A DNA stretch of 64,000 nucleotides from Chamaecrista fasciculata (GCA_003254925.1 QANZ01029560.1:1-64000), one strand, 5' to 3'. Shown: positions 25,078-38,165, numbered from the stretch's first letter. Notes: generated from the sequence alone by a model not told the origin. Translations and numbers: made by a program.

Positions 25078-25430
25078 ACCCAGCTCACACCAAACCTGCT
25101 CCGTCGAAAAACCTGCCCAGAAATCGCCGCTTACCGCCGCCGATCTGGTCTGTGCAAAGCCCGCCGCAAAACACCGCTCCGATGCACAACTCCGCCGTGA
25201 AAAACGAGTCACGTCCGCTGTTCGCGCACTCCGTCAAATCTGTCGCGAAACCGAAGCGAACCCCCGGGAATCAGAGAGAGAGAGAGGGAATCAGAGAGAG
25301 AGGGGAATCAGAGAGAGAGAGAGAGGCACAGTTGAGACTTTTAGTTAAGTTTTTTTCTTGTTACATATCAAAGAACATAATACCAAAGTGTCATTTTTTA
25401 AAGAACAAAGTACCAAAGTTTTCTATTTGT
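24309..25430. mobile_element. Composite foldback element interrupted by a second repeat
   Basis: The left part (GGGTAAATTAAATTACAC, then repeated TTTTGGTACC lines) pairs with inverted text up to about 24577. It then breaks off at GGCCAAAGTCCTATTTTGG, the start of a different repeat arm (24578-24800). Text of the first family reappears at about 25367-25420 (AATACCAAAGTGTCATTTT). The intervening roughly 790 bp includes the GC-rich duplicated block below. The relation to 60917-62137 is clear from shared lines such as ATTCTTT and GGTACC. Confidence 0.5.
24886..25240 (+). repeat. GC-rich tandem duplication, unit about 187 bp
   Basis: CGACCCAGCTCACACCAAAC occurs at 24889 and 25076, and GCCGCCGATCTGGTCTGTGC follows in both units. 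The units differ at scattered sites (for example GCCGGAAAA against GTCGAAAAA). The junction is a (CT)n tract at about 25041-25075. It resembles a captured gene or leader fragment by composition, but I recognise no protein in it. Confidence 0.75.
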
Positions 25431-25483
25431 GAGGCACAGTTGAGACTTTTAGTTAAGTTTTTTTCTTGTTACATATCAAAGAT
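25324..25483 (+). repeat. Short direct repeat, spacing 108 bp
   Basis: GGCACAGTTGAGACTTTTAG and the following TTAAG...CTTGTTACATATCAAAGA occur at 25325 and again at 25433 with almost no differences. This indicates a recent local duplication at the edge of the composite element. Confidence 0.75.
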
Positions 25484-25618
25484 TTTACCACGACTATAAC
25501 TAATTCGGATTCAGTGCGCCTGGCTATGTTGGGACTTACAAAGTTAAGTTTAAATGTTTAATCCTCCATGTTAGATATGATTTAAGAAATTACAAGAAAG
25601 TCAAATAATACTATTAGA

Positions 25619-25897
25619 GTAAAATGGATCACCCTCTTCTCCAATATTGATGTGGAAATAATAAATCTTTCCTGTTATACTCATCCCACGTCAAGTACTC
25701 TCGTCAACAAATTCCACTCTAATATTCAGGCCAAAAAAAAAAAGAATCCACTTCAAACTTCTTACTTTTTGGTGCCATTAGTAAAGATCAAAGAGGGAGA
25801 AGCTGAATGAAGATAGGCCCAAGAAAAATTGTTTTGGGCCTAATATTGATCAGTAGGCCTGGCTATGTAACAAGAAGAGGGTGATCCATTTTGTCCT
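25619..25897. mobile_element. Small MITE upstream of the JmjC gene
   Basis: AAAATGGATCACCCTCTTCT at 25621 is matched by its exact complement ending at about 25895, about 280 bp apart. There is no coding capacity. The right end lies about 125 bp from the JmjC start codon, so it may lie within the promoter. No target duplication is clear. Confidence 0.55.
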
Positions 25898-26023
25898 GAG
25901 AAAAATATCATTCATTCTTCATTTCTTCGTTCTTCCTGCGAAGTGCAGAGTGCACATACTATGCAGAGCGAAAAGTTTCAATTCAGACGGTGTCGGAGGA
26001 ACTGTTGAATGTAATCAAGCAGC

Positions 26024-29000
26024 ATGGGTATCAAAATTGAGGGAAAAATCGAGAAAGTGAATTCTAAAGAACTGAGTTACAATGAATTTGTTGAGAGGTA
26101 TATGGAGAAGAACCAGCCCGTGGTGCTCACAGGATTAATGGACGATTGGAGAGCTTGCAGAGAGTGGGTCACTTCCAATGCGCGACCAAACCTTCAATTT
26201 TTCTCTTCGAATTTCGGGAGTTCTAAAGTTCAGGTACTAGTCGATCTTTCTGCAAAACCACGAAACTCGCGTTTGTTTGTTTGTTTGTTTTTTTCCCCCG
26301 TCGTTCTCCCTCTTTATTCTGGAAGGTGATTAATGAACAGAGTAAGTTACTTCGGGGAATTAGACTATGTGAGTAAATGCTGATGAAGTGAACTTCCCGA
26401 ACTCGTTCTTTTGGATATTGCTCATGGATTTTTACATGTTAGGGACACGAGAGCTTTAAAGTTAATATTAGTTCGGATATATTAAATCGTTGCTGTTGTT
26501 TTAGTCATCTGCAATGTCAATGTTGTACATTCGATTACTCAATTCACCTGTAATGGTTCTTCAACACTTTCCTAAATTGTAGCTTGGAAGATTGGTTTGA
26601 ACTCCTTCCTCCCACCTCCCTAAAAAAAATGTGGACTAGTTATTGTGCCTGATTTTGCTGAACTACATGATAGTTAGAAGTACATAGATTTGGGAAAAGT
26701 AAATATCTTCATGTGCATCAATAACCTTCATGAAAGGTTGCAGATTGTGGAACTAGAGAATTCACGGATCAGAAGAGGGAGGAGATGTGTGTTTCAGATT
26801 TTATCACACGTTGGCTAGAGGTCTCTCCAGCACAGTGTAATAGTGAAAATCATGCTAGTGATGATCATTGCTCCGTATTGTATTTGAAGGATTGGCACTT
26901 TGTAAAGGTATCCATGCAAACTTCTCTCCTCAATTTTATCCCTTTATCTATTTTTTCACCATTGATTAATCTATTTAATATGAATTACAAAAGGGTTCTG
27001 ATTATGATTTCCCATCACTTCTGGTACTAGTGGTACCATTTTAAAAATGAAACTTAATATGAACATAGCTTGAGAGCTCTAAATACGTGTATGCTGCCAA
27101 GGGCTTTACTGCTGTAAGCTTCCACTTTCATTGTTCAAAGCGTTTTCTTGATTTTTTTTATTTGAAATTATCATTCATTTTATTTCCTATTTTTTAGTAG
27201 TGCATGTTCCCTATATGATAAAGCTGTGGCTTCTTCAAACAAACACTATTGAAAAAAAAAAGACACAATAATACTGTTGTTAATGTATATTGTATAATAT
27301 TATTGTTAGTTCAGTCAATTGTCATTTGGCTTACTTATTTCTTGTTTCTGATCAGGAATACCCAGATTATTTAGCATACATCACTCCACCATTCTTTTGT
27401 GATGATTGGCTCAACCTCTATCTTGACAACTACAGAATGCATACTGATCCTGACAGTTCCCAACAAGATAATGAAATATGTTGCTCTGACTATCGTTTTG
27501 TGTACATGGGAGTGAAAGGTTTGTGCCTAGATTCAAAATTTCCTTTTAGAAGGGATAAGTATATATTAGATGGTTCTGCACTTCCTTTTAAAAGCAGCAT
27601 AAAGTTTTTCCTTGTTTAATTTTATGTAATACCTCCAAGTAACTCCTGGCTTTCTAATTTTCTGGTAGGATCTTGGACTCCTCTGCACGCTGATGTTTTC
27701 AGGTCATATAGTTGGTCATCAAATGTCTGCGGGAAGAAGAGATGGCTTTTTCTAGATCCACCACAGAGTCATCTTGTATTTGACAGGCATGGCTGATTTC
27801 CTTTCCTGATATAGAAGTTAACAACACTTTTATTGGATATGCAGTTCGGCCCAGTGGCCGGACTGCAGATCTATTAATAAATCATTTATTACTCCGATGA
27901 ACTGTATGCTATTTTGTTTAGTTGTCAGAAGTCAGAACTAAGTTCTTATTGACCCTAATTCAGGAATGGTAAAAGCTGTGTGTATAATATCTTAGATGAA
28001 GTTTGTGAATCAACATTTCCTGGTTTTATAAAGGTAACTTCAGCATTTTTTATTTTGACCTAAATCCTCCTGATTCCAATGCTTTTCTGTTTCAGTGGGT
28101 CTGTATGCATGTGCAGGCTACCTGGTTAGAGTGCATACAAGAAGCAGGTGAAGTTATTTTTGTTCCCAGTGGATGGTATCATCAAGTTCATAATCTGGTA
28201 ACTTCTGGTTCCACATGTAGATTGCAGTTATATTCCCACTTGATTTTGAAAGGCTGTTCTACTGCCCCATTAAACTATGAATATTTTTAATTTTATATGT
28301 ACCCAAAAGAAAGTAAAAATTGTGTGTTAAAGTAACATTTATATTCCCATATGTTTTGGCCGCGATAGTTATTGCAAACTGCAAGCCTCACTAACACCAT
28401 GGCTTGAATGCTGTAGACTATAGTTTATAAGTGTACTGTGTTTCAAATGGAACTTGTGTTTGACTTACTGCGTAACTGTTAAAATTGTGTTCTCATGCTT
28501 GTTGCTGCTCTTTAATTTGGGCATCTTTGGCATCCTTTTAATGAATTCCAAGTTAGATAGGCCATGAGAACTAGTAATAGTGGTCTCCAAGGGATTCCTA
28601 TAAGTAGTGATGGCAGATATTGATGACTTCGTGAATGTTTGAAAAGCTAATGGATTGTTCATCAATTGCATTAAATGGTATAAACGGGATGCTGTTAGGA
28701 CAGAAATCAATATTGAATGTAAAAACGTAGATTTTTAGAGTGTGCTTTAGATTTTGTTTTTCATCTGTACCAGTTAGTGCCCTACGTTAGATACATTTGA
28801 TATGGCATGATCAATTGATGCATATTCTTATGCTTTCAGGAGGATACTATATCTATAAACCACAACTGGTTCAATGCCTTTAACCTTTCTTGGATAGTAA
28901 GTGGTGCATTTCCATGTAGTACAAATTTCATAAGCTCCTTCGAGGATGTATACTTGAATTTCATTTATTTCGTGAACTTTTGTGCTGTGACAGTGGAATT

Positions 29001-29697
29001 TACTTTTGAGGGACTACAACGAGGCAAAGGAATACATAGAAGACATCAAGGATATATGTGATGATTTTGAAGGTCTCTGCCAGCGCAATCTTTTTGCCAA
29101 TACAGGTCTACTAGATATTTTGGCTAAATACTTGTTTTTTATGTACCATATTTGTATGCTAGTGGGATGATACATTTGATGGTTTACCTGAGTTCTGATG
29201 TTTTTTCTTTTAAAACAGGGATGAACTTTTATGACTTCTTTACTTTTATTACATGCTTCACCCTGGCCAACTTGGCCTTGCTTTGCTATCTAAGTGCGAA
29301 GTATGGAAGTGCCCCAGGAATTTTATCAACAGTCACTCAGCATCTAGTTTTGAATCTTGGATCTATAAGAAAGGTTGCGACAGAGATGAAACAAATGCAT
29401 GCTCTGGAAGGAAATCATGATTGCTTCTTAGACATTATCAAAACATTAGAAGATCCTCATTTCACCAAATTGTGTATGGGTTTGGGAAGAACCTATATGA
29501 TGATACACAAGCAAACTAATTTGTCTTCTGAGTTTGAGGAAGCTGCAGTTAATTATCTAATGGGCCTTAATGTTTTGAAGGCATATACATCTTCTCAGGT
29601 CTACACACCTGAAGATCTCATTGAACTTATTGACAATGCTGTTGCAGAACTCGGTGATTATGATGCTGAAAGGCTGTCTGTACTACATGTTGGTTGA
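26024..29697 (+). CDS. JMJ20: JmjC-domain 2-oxoglutarate/Fe(II) oxygenase, JMJ20/JMJD4 type
   Basis: Nine exons: 26024-26233, 26737-26907, 27356-27518, 27669-27786, 27964-28033, 28117-28197, 28840-28896, 28994-29105, 29219-29697. They join without a stop into 486 aa, close to Arabidopsis JMJ20 (about 460). The protein opens MGIKIEGKIEKVN. Iron ligands are H188 and D190 (PLHADV) and H266 (SGWYHQV), followed by TISINHNW, so the catalytic core is intact. A helical C-terminal region follows. JMJ20 has been reported to remove methyl groups from H4R3 during seed germination; animal JMJD4 hydroxylates release factor eRF1, so the substrate here is uncertain. Intron 2 starts at GTATCC. Intron 4 uses a GC donor (ACAG/GCATGG), which I accept because only this join keeps the conserved FDR...SCVYN alignment. 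Confidence 0.9.
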
Positions 29698-32472
29698 ATG
29701 CCCTTTTGGAATTATCAACTCAGTTAAAATTACAGTAGGTCTTGAGGAAACCCATCACTGTCTCATCATAGATTCATGACAATAGCAACAAGAATGCAGG
29801 TTGAGAAAAATTCCTAGCATCTGCTTCTCTTTCATATATTCCGCTGTTTTCCTTGACCAATACCTCATTTGATACCAATCTTCCATATATTTATTATCGT
29901 TAGCTCCCCCTTCTCCAGTTTCTTCATGCTCACATAAATGTACTACTAAAGTTGACTTTCGTCTGACAATTTTTTTCTGTAGTGGATAATGCTACGTTGA
30001 ATCATATTTATAGGGGTATACTAACGTGGAGTTGGTCCAAATAGTAAGCAGCTTGATATCCCTTAAGTAGAGTCTCGAGGGAGATCTTGTGAATGCTTAT
30101 GTGTTGAAAGACTCTTTCATCATAACTATTTCATCATAACTAATGCACAACTCAGGTCGAGTCCGAACTGGATAGAACAAAACTTTGAAAATCAAACAAG
30201 CAACAAAAAAACTACTGATAGGGGTATTGTTGGAAATGTCCTGAAAGCTATGGAGTGGAAAGCTAGGTTTCATATGGAGTCATCCTAACCAATAGAGACT
30301 ATCTTGATAGTTCGCCATCTTTGACCTGGAAAAGGAGTTTTCATTAGGTCTCCCACGCCTTGGACTAGAAGTTCAATGGGACCTCTTTTACGTTTACTTT
30401 TCGCAGGAAGAGAGACCATTGGTGATTGGAGGACCCCACTCTTGCATGGTTTGCTTGTTTCATATTGTATTGTCATCTTTGTGTACATGATGATGTGCCC
30501 AAGTTGTAGGGCAGATTACATTATTGTTTTTTATCACAGAAGGTGTCCATTTATTTCTTGAAGAAGAAGCATACACTTTTTTCTTCTGTCATCAACCTTA
30601 CGTCTCTCTCTGTACAAATGAAGAACAGAAAGAAATGGAAATAAGTCCATCCATTTCCGTCATTATCACAATCATTACTGTATCAGTGGCAATTTGTTCA
30701 ATAATACACTGTTACAACTGACGAGGAGTTTGAAATTATATGAAATAATATCTTCAACTTTAAGCCCAGGTTATTGTACTCTCTCTCTCTCACACACGAT
30801 TTTATTAGATGTTTTACTCCCAACAATTTACATTTCACTCAGGACTTGAAAAAAAAATATTGTAACAAGCAAAAGTTCTTAAAACAACTACTTGTCAAAA
30901 GCAACGTTACCCCTAAGGCCCTAAACTCTTGAGATTGAGAGTCTAAAAATCTTATGAAGTGTCTTATACTTCTTTATGTAAGACTCATCATTGAGTGTAT
31001 CTTTTTTGAAGTCTTTCCAGTTTTAAGTCAGCATAATCCCCAATTGACTGATTAAATTGATTCTTCAATTACCTTCTGTACTGTTCTTCAGCCACACGTT
31101 TTCTGGACTCTCTGTTTAGACCAACAGCCATAGGATTATAGGTCAGTGTCCTTTATTCTTTTATGAGGAAGTGGTGGGGAATCACTAATTCGCTTTGGTG
31201 TCACGCATAAAAGTGTCAATTCTCTGGTTCATACCTACCATCCCATCCAATTCTTCTCTTAAAAGTTAAAAACATCCATATCTTCAGTCACTTCACAAAT
31301 TACGATATATACTATCATTCACTAGCACACTAGTCACTAGATGCTACTACCATGGCTGCTTTCTTTCTTTTGGGCCTACTCCTCTCTTATTTTTCTTAGC
31401 CTAGTTTTAGACCACTTAGGTGTAAACAAAATCATATAAAAAAACATGTAGCAAACATATTCCAAATACATTAAAAATATATATATAAAAGTTGGATGAC
31501 AAGAGCTTCCTCTTACTAACACAATCTCTTGAAATAAGAAGAATTTGAATCATTTTAGTCTCTATCACATTTGGCTTGAGATCCATGTTTACTAAATATT
31601 CAATACAAGACAAATTGATTCGATCTAATCAAGTTAATATAAATTGTATTTTTCAAGTTTAAGTCAAAGAACTTCGTGTTGGAAAGCAAAAGCTTGGTGG
31701 GGAAAACGATTATTGCCATTAATGGTTCTTGGGTTCGCTGTATTAAAGTGATCTTTTTATATATTTTATTTTTATTTTTTTGCTTTGTGGTGCAACGTTT
31801 ATCATTGCGCCACTGAGATACACTAAAAATCTAAAATATTCTTCTCATGTTTTCGATTATTGGGTCCCAAGTTGGAAACTAGTAGAATATAGAATGGAAG
31901 ATTCAATGTGCAAAATCTTCAAGATTTGTTTATTGCATGCTTGATCGTTGCTTTTGCTCCCCACATGCAAAGCCGCGTATGAAGGATTTTTTGCAGTAAA
32001 AAAAATCTGGAATTTTACGTTGGTAAAAGTCTAGAAAGAATACAGGCATCTTCATTCATCAAAGTCAACTTTATCTCAAAATTTGAATTGAATTGTCGTT
32101 AAATAAATAAAGTTGATAATAAATTGACATGTCAGAACTCTATCATACTTACATAATAAACACTGTAGATCAAAGATTATTATCTCTTAATCGCCAGCTA
32201 GCTCTATAATTTTATATTTTTTCCCAAAAAAAGCGAAAGACCATATGGGGAATTAGGAGGAAGAACACACGAAACCCCTCAATTCACTGTTATTGACAAC
32301 AAAATGTCTAAATTTACATGATCCCAAAATCAAAACAAAACAGCCTCTAACCTGTTAGTGAAACATAAAATTTTGAGGGATAAAAAAAAAAGAAAAGAAA
32401 AAACAAGCCATGTAACCAAAAAGAGAAATGGGGAGAAAAATGAATTATATAAATATATAAAATGATGATAAA
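29698..32472. other. Intergenic region between JmjC and neprosin-family genes
   Basis: This contains the 3' ends of two convergent genes. I see no coding region, tRNA or bounded transposon. A CT/CA tract lies near 30780. Confidence 0.5.
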
Positions 32473-33170
32473 TCAAGGGCATCTCACGTTTCTACCAGGG
32501 CCTCCATAATAAAAGTAAGTACCCCAAACATTGTTTCTTCCTTGTCTGATATCATAGCAATTAGAATGATCAGCCAATTGATGAATATTGTTTAAAGGGA
32601 GCAAATTGTTATCCCAATCAACAACTTGCAAGTTTCTGAAATAAGCAGCTTTTCTAAAACCTTCTTCTGCAAAATGGCCACTTCCCATTTGAGTCCCTGT
32701 GTGATATCCTCTTGAACGAGAATTCACTACTTCACCTCCAAACTGCACCATGCTTGCATGGCTTCTCAAGTGACTGAACAAGAATGCTGGCCAATATCCC
32801 ACTAACAGACCCGACCCGAATTCCAACCACCAATGCCCATGTTTCGGATCCTACATATATATATTTTGCCAAAATTATTGAAAATATTAAATTTAAATTT
32901 TCAAAGATTATTTTTTTCTTTCAATTTGATTTTGAACAAATTCATTTGTTAATAACTTTAAGACAACATTTATAATAAGTTGATGTTATTAATTGATAAC
33001 ATATTATTGTAACACATCATTCATTCAGTTAAAAATATAGCTAGAATAAAAGACTAAAACTGACAACAGACCAATATCTGAAAAGTTAAGTTGATAGTAA
33101 ACATTTTTAGCTGGGCTAAATTGAGTAAGAAGTGTGGTAATACGTGAGAAATCATAATAGCATTTCAATC

Positions 33171-33201
<31 letters not shown>

Positions 33202-35944
33202 TTCTAGTAATTTCTCTCATGTTACAAACTTACAACTCATAATTGTGTGTTGGGTTTTTCGTTGAAAAGCCTTGAAAAACTCCAAAAAGGAAAAAAAAAG
33301 GTTGTTTTTTTTTTTTAATTCTTTCTCATAGTTGGTGCAAGGTCAAATCTTGAATGAGTTGCCATAATTGCAAAGATGAAGAGGTTTTAATTGTCTTATT
33401 GTGAAAACAGAAATGGGGGGTGAAAACTGAAATGAGAGAAAAGGAAAGGACTTTTTTTTTCTTATGTTTTGGTTTTGTAGCTTATAGGGTGTGGAGAAGC
33501 TTGTTACAGCAAAATCAGAATAATAACAGCTAAGAGTAAGCGAGAGAAGTAATTGCTTTATTAAAGAAAAAGAAAGAGTCAGTCGGACCCCATCAAGGAC
33601 ACTGGTACAAGGAAAGCAAGGGAATCTCAAATTTCTAATATAATAATAATTCTACAAACATTTAGAAAAATGCCATACTAAACGAATTATTGCTATACTT
33701 GCAGTTTTTCTTTTTCTTGGTTAAAGAATAAAGTTATTTTTTAATCATTGAATTTGCCCTAAAACTATGGCTAATTAGTCCTTAAATATTGAAAATAAAT
33801 TTTTGTAGGTCTTTATTTAAAAAAAAGTTAATTATTTAGTCTCTGAAATATTGTTCATAGTAACTAAATAGTTGATGTTTGTAAAAAAAATAAGATTAAA
33901 AAGTGTATTTTCGATATTTACTTATTTAGGGACTAAATCATTGTTTTGAGATAAATTTTAGGAGTAAAAAATACGTTTTCTCCTTAAGGACTAAATCAAC
34001 TAATTAAACTAGCAAGGGAAACATATATAGCGGCAAATAACGGTTTGAAAAGCCAGACAAGTTTTTTTTAAAAAAAAATCTTCTTTTTTTTGCCCTTCTT
34101 TGATGTTGAATATGAGATTTATTAAGACCAAAGAATAATAATGATAATAATGAATTACCTTCCAAACCATTAAGCCAATGTCAAATTGCCTGGCATTATA
34201 ACCTGATCTTGGTGAAATAGCTGCTCCTATTGCTATTCTGTTGTTAGTTTGTACAAAACCTGAACACAGCAAGTTATAGCATCCAGTGGCTTGATATGCA
34301 TCTGTCTGTTAAAAATAACACACAATCTCTCAATCAGAACACACAAACAGAAGTAGACGAGGAGAAAGAAAAAATTAAGAAAGTGAAGAAATTAAGAAAC
34401 TAAACAAAATCTTAAAGTTGCATGCAAAAAATCTTACTGTCCAATATGTGAAGAACCTAGGATAGTTGTCCCCATACAACTCTGGACTCACCTACATGAG
34501 CAAAAGAAAAAGAAGAAAATTTGAACATAGAAATTTAGGATTAATTATATAGTTAAGTATATATACGATTATATATATATATGTGTGTGTGTGTGTATAT
34601 GAACATGCCTGCCAACCAGCTTCTATGGTGTTAAGATCATTTCCAAAGGAGCCAGCAATAACCCAAATTTGTGACAAGCTGAATTCGTATTGATCAGTCA
34701 CAGTGGGTGCCCACACGTTCACACTTGCCTTTGCACCATAATATTGATCTCCATTTACAAAAACCACTGCATGCTGCAATTAATAAGGTTTTAAACTTTA
34801 AACCCAGATGGTCAACAATTAAATTTAATGCTGGGAGCAAAAAAGTTGGTGATTCATTTGCGAATTCTAGTGATATTACTTTTTGGTGTTTATATTACAG
34901 GAGGCAGACTTTAACAAAAGTGGTGTCCCTTCATTGTCTTCTGTTAATTTGAGCAGTCAATTTGTACTGTTTGATAGACTCAGAAAAGCAGGATTGGTTT
35001 TTTTCTTTTTTGAAAGTTTGAATAAAACTGGTGGAAGAAGCAACATTTTGCTTTATCAATTAATTATTATGAAATACATATGTAAACATGTATCTAGCTA
35101 ATTAACCTCATGACCAGTGCCAGTTGAGTCTCTTCGAACTTTTCTGGGTTTTCTTCCGAATCTTCGAATGGAACTTGCTCTTAGGATGTCTTGTTCAGTG
35201 GTTCTTCTGATAGGAACAGTTCCTTGTGGGCATGATTCTCCAGAATTTGTCCATAGTTGAAAGCTCTGTATTTCCTCTTCTTCTTTTTTTTCTCCATGCC
35301 CCTTTGGCCTTTCTGGTGGATCCTGAAAACCTCAATAAAATTCAATCCCCTAAATTAAAACCCAAAAAAAAGACATTTTTTCTTTGGGTTATACATACAT
35401 ATATATACTAACAAAAAGTGTGATGAAAACGAAATTAGTTACCAATGGTCTCGTCCCTTTCAGAAGAGGATGGTCAAATGCTGGCTGATGATGCGACAAA
35501 ACACAATCTATCACATCCCCATCTGGGCTCTGTAAAGAAAAACACACCCAGATCACTAAATCAACAATTTCTTTTGAAGAAAATAAGAAAGTTGTAATTT
35601 TTAAATTAAATGAAATGGAATATTGCCTGAATGGTTTTGACTGCAGGCTTGTTGATGGTGGAAAGGTGAGCTTTGATTCTTAAAAGTGTGGAAGTGTGGT
35701 TGTTGGACTTGGATGGGTGAGAGTGAGAGAGAACAGGATGAGTAAAACAAGAAAGAAGAAGAATTAGAAAAGCAGAGAATGAGAGAGAGCTATATTTGGA
35801 AAGAGAATGACGATGATGTTGTTGTATTATGGATTGAGGTTGTCGTGTTGTTCTTGTGTGAGACTGAGAATGAGGAACAGAAACAAATGGTTCATTCCTA
35901 GGATTTGTCCAGAGAGCTGAAAAATATGGTTCCTTCATGTCCAT
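32473..35944 (-). CDS. Neprosin-family protein (Neprosin activation peptide plus Neprosin domain)
   Basis: Seven exons on the minus strand: 35944-35627, 35529-35443, 35322-35107, 34773-34609, 34491-34438, 34305-34159, 32850-32473, giving 454 aa. The first half carries the activation-peptide signature (INKPAVKTIQ, SPDGDVIDCV, QPAFDHPLLK). The Neprosin domain runs from HAVVFVNG to YFYYGGPGRNVRCP at the C-terminus. Glu258 (IEAGWQ) and Glu369 (GGEVVNS) are 111 residues apart, close to the spacing of the catalytic pair of Nepenthes neprosin (E188/E297), so I propose them as the active site. A hydrophobic segment at 52-67 lies unusually far from the start, suggesting a signal anchor or an over-long N-terminus. 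ATG 35944 is the first in frame; ATG 35938 is the alternative. Introns 1 (CAG/GCAATA) and 4 (CAG/GCATGT) use GC donors. Secreted prolyl-endopeptidase-like activity is inferred; most plant paralogues are uncharacterised. Confidence 0.9.
33174..33202. repeat. (AT)n microsatellite in neprosin-family intron 6
   Basis: An uninterrupted TA run within the 1308-bp last intron. Confidence 0.85.
33725..33995. mobile_element. Decayed foldback element in neprosin-family intron 6
   Basis: Left text (TTAGTCCTTAAATATTG, TAATTATTTAGTCTC) pairs with right text (AGGGACTAAATCATTG, AAGGACTAAATCAAC). Arms are diverged and ends are not resolved. Confidence 0.4.
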
Positions 35945-36046
35945 CCAAGACACTAGCTGCTAACAGCTTCAATTCCCACAAGAAATCAAACAAAGTCTTA
36001 TTCGCTGCCTCTTCCTTAACTCACGTTTTCCAATTATAATAAATCC

Positions 36047-36073
36047 AGAGAGAGAGAGAGAGAGAGAGAGAGT
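36047..36073 (-). promoter_or_regulatory. (GA)n tract upstream of the neprosin-family start
   Basis: On the coding strand this is a CT run about 100 bp upstream of the ATG, so it is probably in the leader or core promoter, as in the receptor kinase gene. A regulatory role is only inferred. Confidence 0.45.
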
Positions 36074-36099
36074 AGTGTTTTGATTTTGAGCAGCTTCAC

Positions 36100-38165
36100 A
36101 CGCCATGAATTTTCAGGAACCAGCACATAAAAAAGGACCCCGGATAGGTGGGGGCTGTACTAATTACCAAATTTACTTTTTTTTTTCAAAGAAAGAAAAA
36201 AACCTCTTTAAGGGATTGCCGCTTGTCACTTGTCAGTGACGAATTATTCCGTTATTCTAATGTGGTTCTTCAAATGCAAGAAAAAAAAATGTCAAATTCC
36301 TCCTTTTTTTTAAAAAAAAAAATAAACTGTCTGAATTTACGTCGAATGCCCGAATCAATTAATTAGTCTCTAAATAATTAAAATATATTAATTAATTTTT
36401 AAATTATTATAATTGTCAATGATTTGACCCTTGAATCAAATTCAGGAAGTAAATAGTATAAATTTAGTACAAATTTAAACACCAAAAAATATATAATTAG
36501 TTAAAATTTAAAGACCAAAATAATATTATTTTAATACAAGTCCATAGACTAAAAAATATAAAATTAGTTTAAATTTAGGGACCAAATCATAAGCAGAGAT
36601 CAAATAGTTGATAATTGAAATATTTCAAAGATCAAATAATATATTTTTATCATTTTAAAAATTAATTAATTAACTTTGTATAAATTCAAAAACTAAATAA
36701 TAAATTTTTTTTTTCTTGTCATGTAGGCTTCTTCATGTGAGGTGGGATTCATGGATATTATTATGAAATTAATTAGTCGTATAGTTTTTAAAATTTATTA
36801 TTATTATTTTTATGTTAAAGACAAAATGTCTCAATTTTTTTCTGAAAGGAAGTCTCAATTTAATTATCATGAAACATTTTGTTCTTAATATAATTCTTTA
36901 AATGTAAAGTGTCTTAAGCTAGTGATATAAAGATTAAAAATGTAGTTGGGTTGAATACTCGATGAGTAAGTTATGCCGTCCTAATGGTCCACCTCAATTT
37001 AAATGAGATTAATTTTCATTTACATTGTTAAAAGAAATAGGCAAAGATATCATGGTTCATATAAAAAAAACAATAACTTTTCTCTAATTGAAATAATTTT
37101 GTTAGGCAAAAATGAGATCTCACATAATTGTTAATAAATGATAGACATTTTCCCAAGGGTATTCTAAATTATTTTGCATCACATACCCATTTTAGGAAAA
37201 ATTTATCAATTGGTCCCTATATCTTATCTAATTTTTTTAATTTAATCCCTACAGTTTTTATTTTTTTAAATCAGTATTGATACTTTTTTAATTTTTACAG
37301 TTTAGTCCTTAGTACTTCATTTATAATAGTACTATTTTTTTAAAAACTTTTCTAAAAGAAACAAATGTAATACTAACTATTTATATATTAATATCATAGC
37401 TAACAACATCGACATTGAATCTTTTAGAAACTTTTATATTATTATTAGTTATCTTAGTTAATTTTTTTAAAAATATATTTATTTAAACACCAGAGATTAA
37501 AACTTAAACACCTACAAAGTATACAGATTCGATTAAAAAAATTAAAATTATAGGGATCAAATCAAAAATTTGGGTAAAGTATTGATTGAAAAATGAAATT
37601 GAAAGATTGAATAAAATATATTATTTTAAAAAGACTAAATTAAAAGGTAAACTATATTTTGCGAGAATGAATAAGAGAAAAAAAAAAGATTCAAAAGGTG
37701 AGAAAAGAGTTTCGATTTAGTTTTTAAGATTCAAATGATAGATTTAACCGCATAATTGTCCGACCCATCTCTTCATGGTTTCTTTAGATTCTATGCTAAA
37801 AAAAAAAACCCCTTCATTTAACTTATATTCCGCCCCCACTCATTTTTTTCATGATTCATTCATGTGACCATTTTTAAGTTTGTCCATCTATTTTAAAATA
37901 CATAACTTTTTTTTTGAAGAAAAAATAGAGCATTAGGAGCTTAACCAAACAAGACTATAAGCATATTAAAGAGTTTTCCAAGTATTGGAAAACTTCGTGA
38001 AGTGTGATATTTATTAATCATTAAGTCTAAATTGTGATATACTGACATAGAATTTTATTTATTTTTACATATCTAAAATGCATTATACATAATTTTGTTT
38101 TATATAAATACAATTTGTCATGTTAGCTGATATTAACAAAAATTTCAAAGTATTTTTATATAATG
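36100..38165. other. Gene-free AT-rich stretch with decayed foldback repeats
   Basis: Two weak inverted structures with 'TTTAGTC/GACTAAA' text lie at about 36365-36700 and 37195-37650 (TTGGTCCCTATATCTTA against inverted lines near 37600). No gene is recognised. Confidence 0.4.

Noticed and set aside
24965..25499. Open frames across the GC-rich duplicated block
   Set aside because: They are driven by tandem duplication and CT/GA repeats, show no family resemblance and have no plausible gene context.
28096..28116. Upstream acceptor (TTTCAG at 28090-28095) for JmjC exon 6
   Set aside because: It would add seven residues (WVCMHVQ) between FIK and ATWLEC. The downstream GTGCAG acceptor keeps family spacing, though minor use cannot be excluded.
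30985..31006. TCATTGAGTGTATC resembles miR397
   Set aside because: Matching stops after about ten bases and no hairpin is present.
35945..35953. Three extra residues upstream of the neprosin-family ATG
   Set aside because: They would need a GTG start; a TAG lies just upstream in frame.
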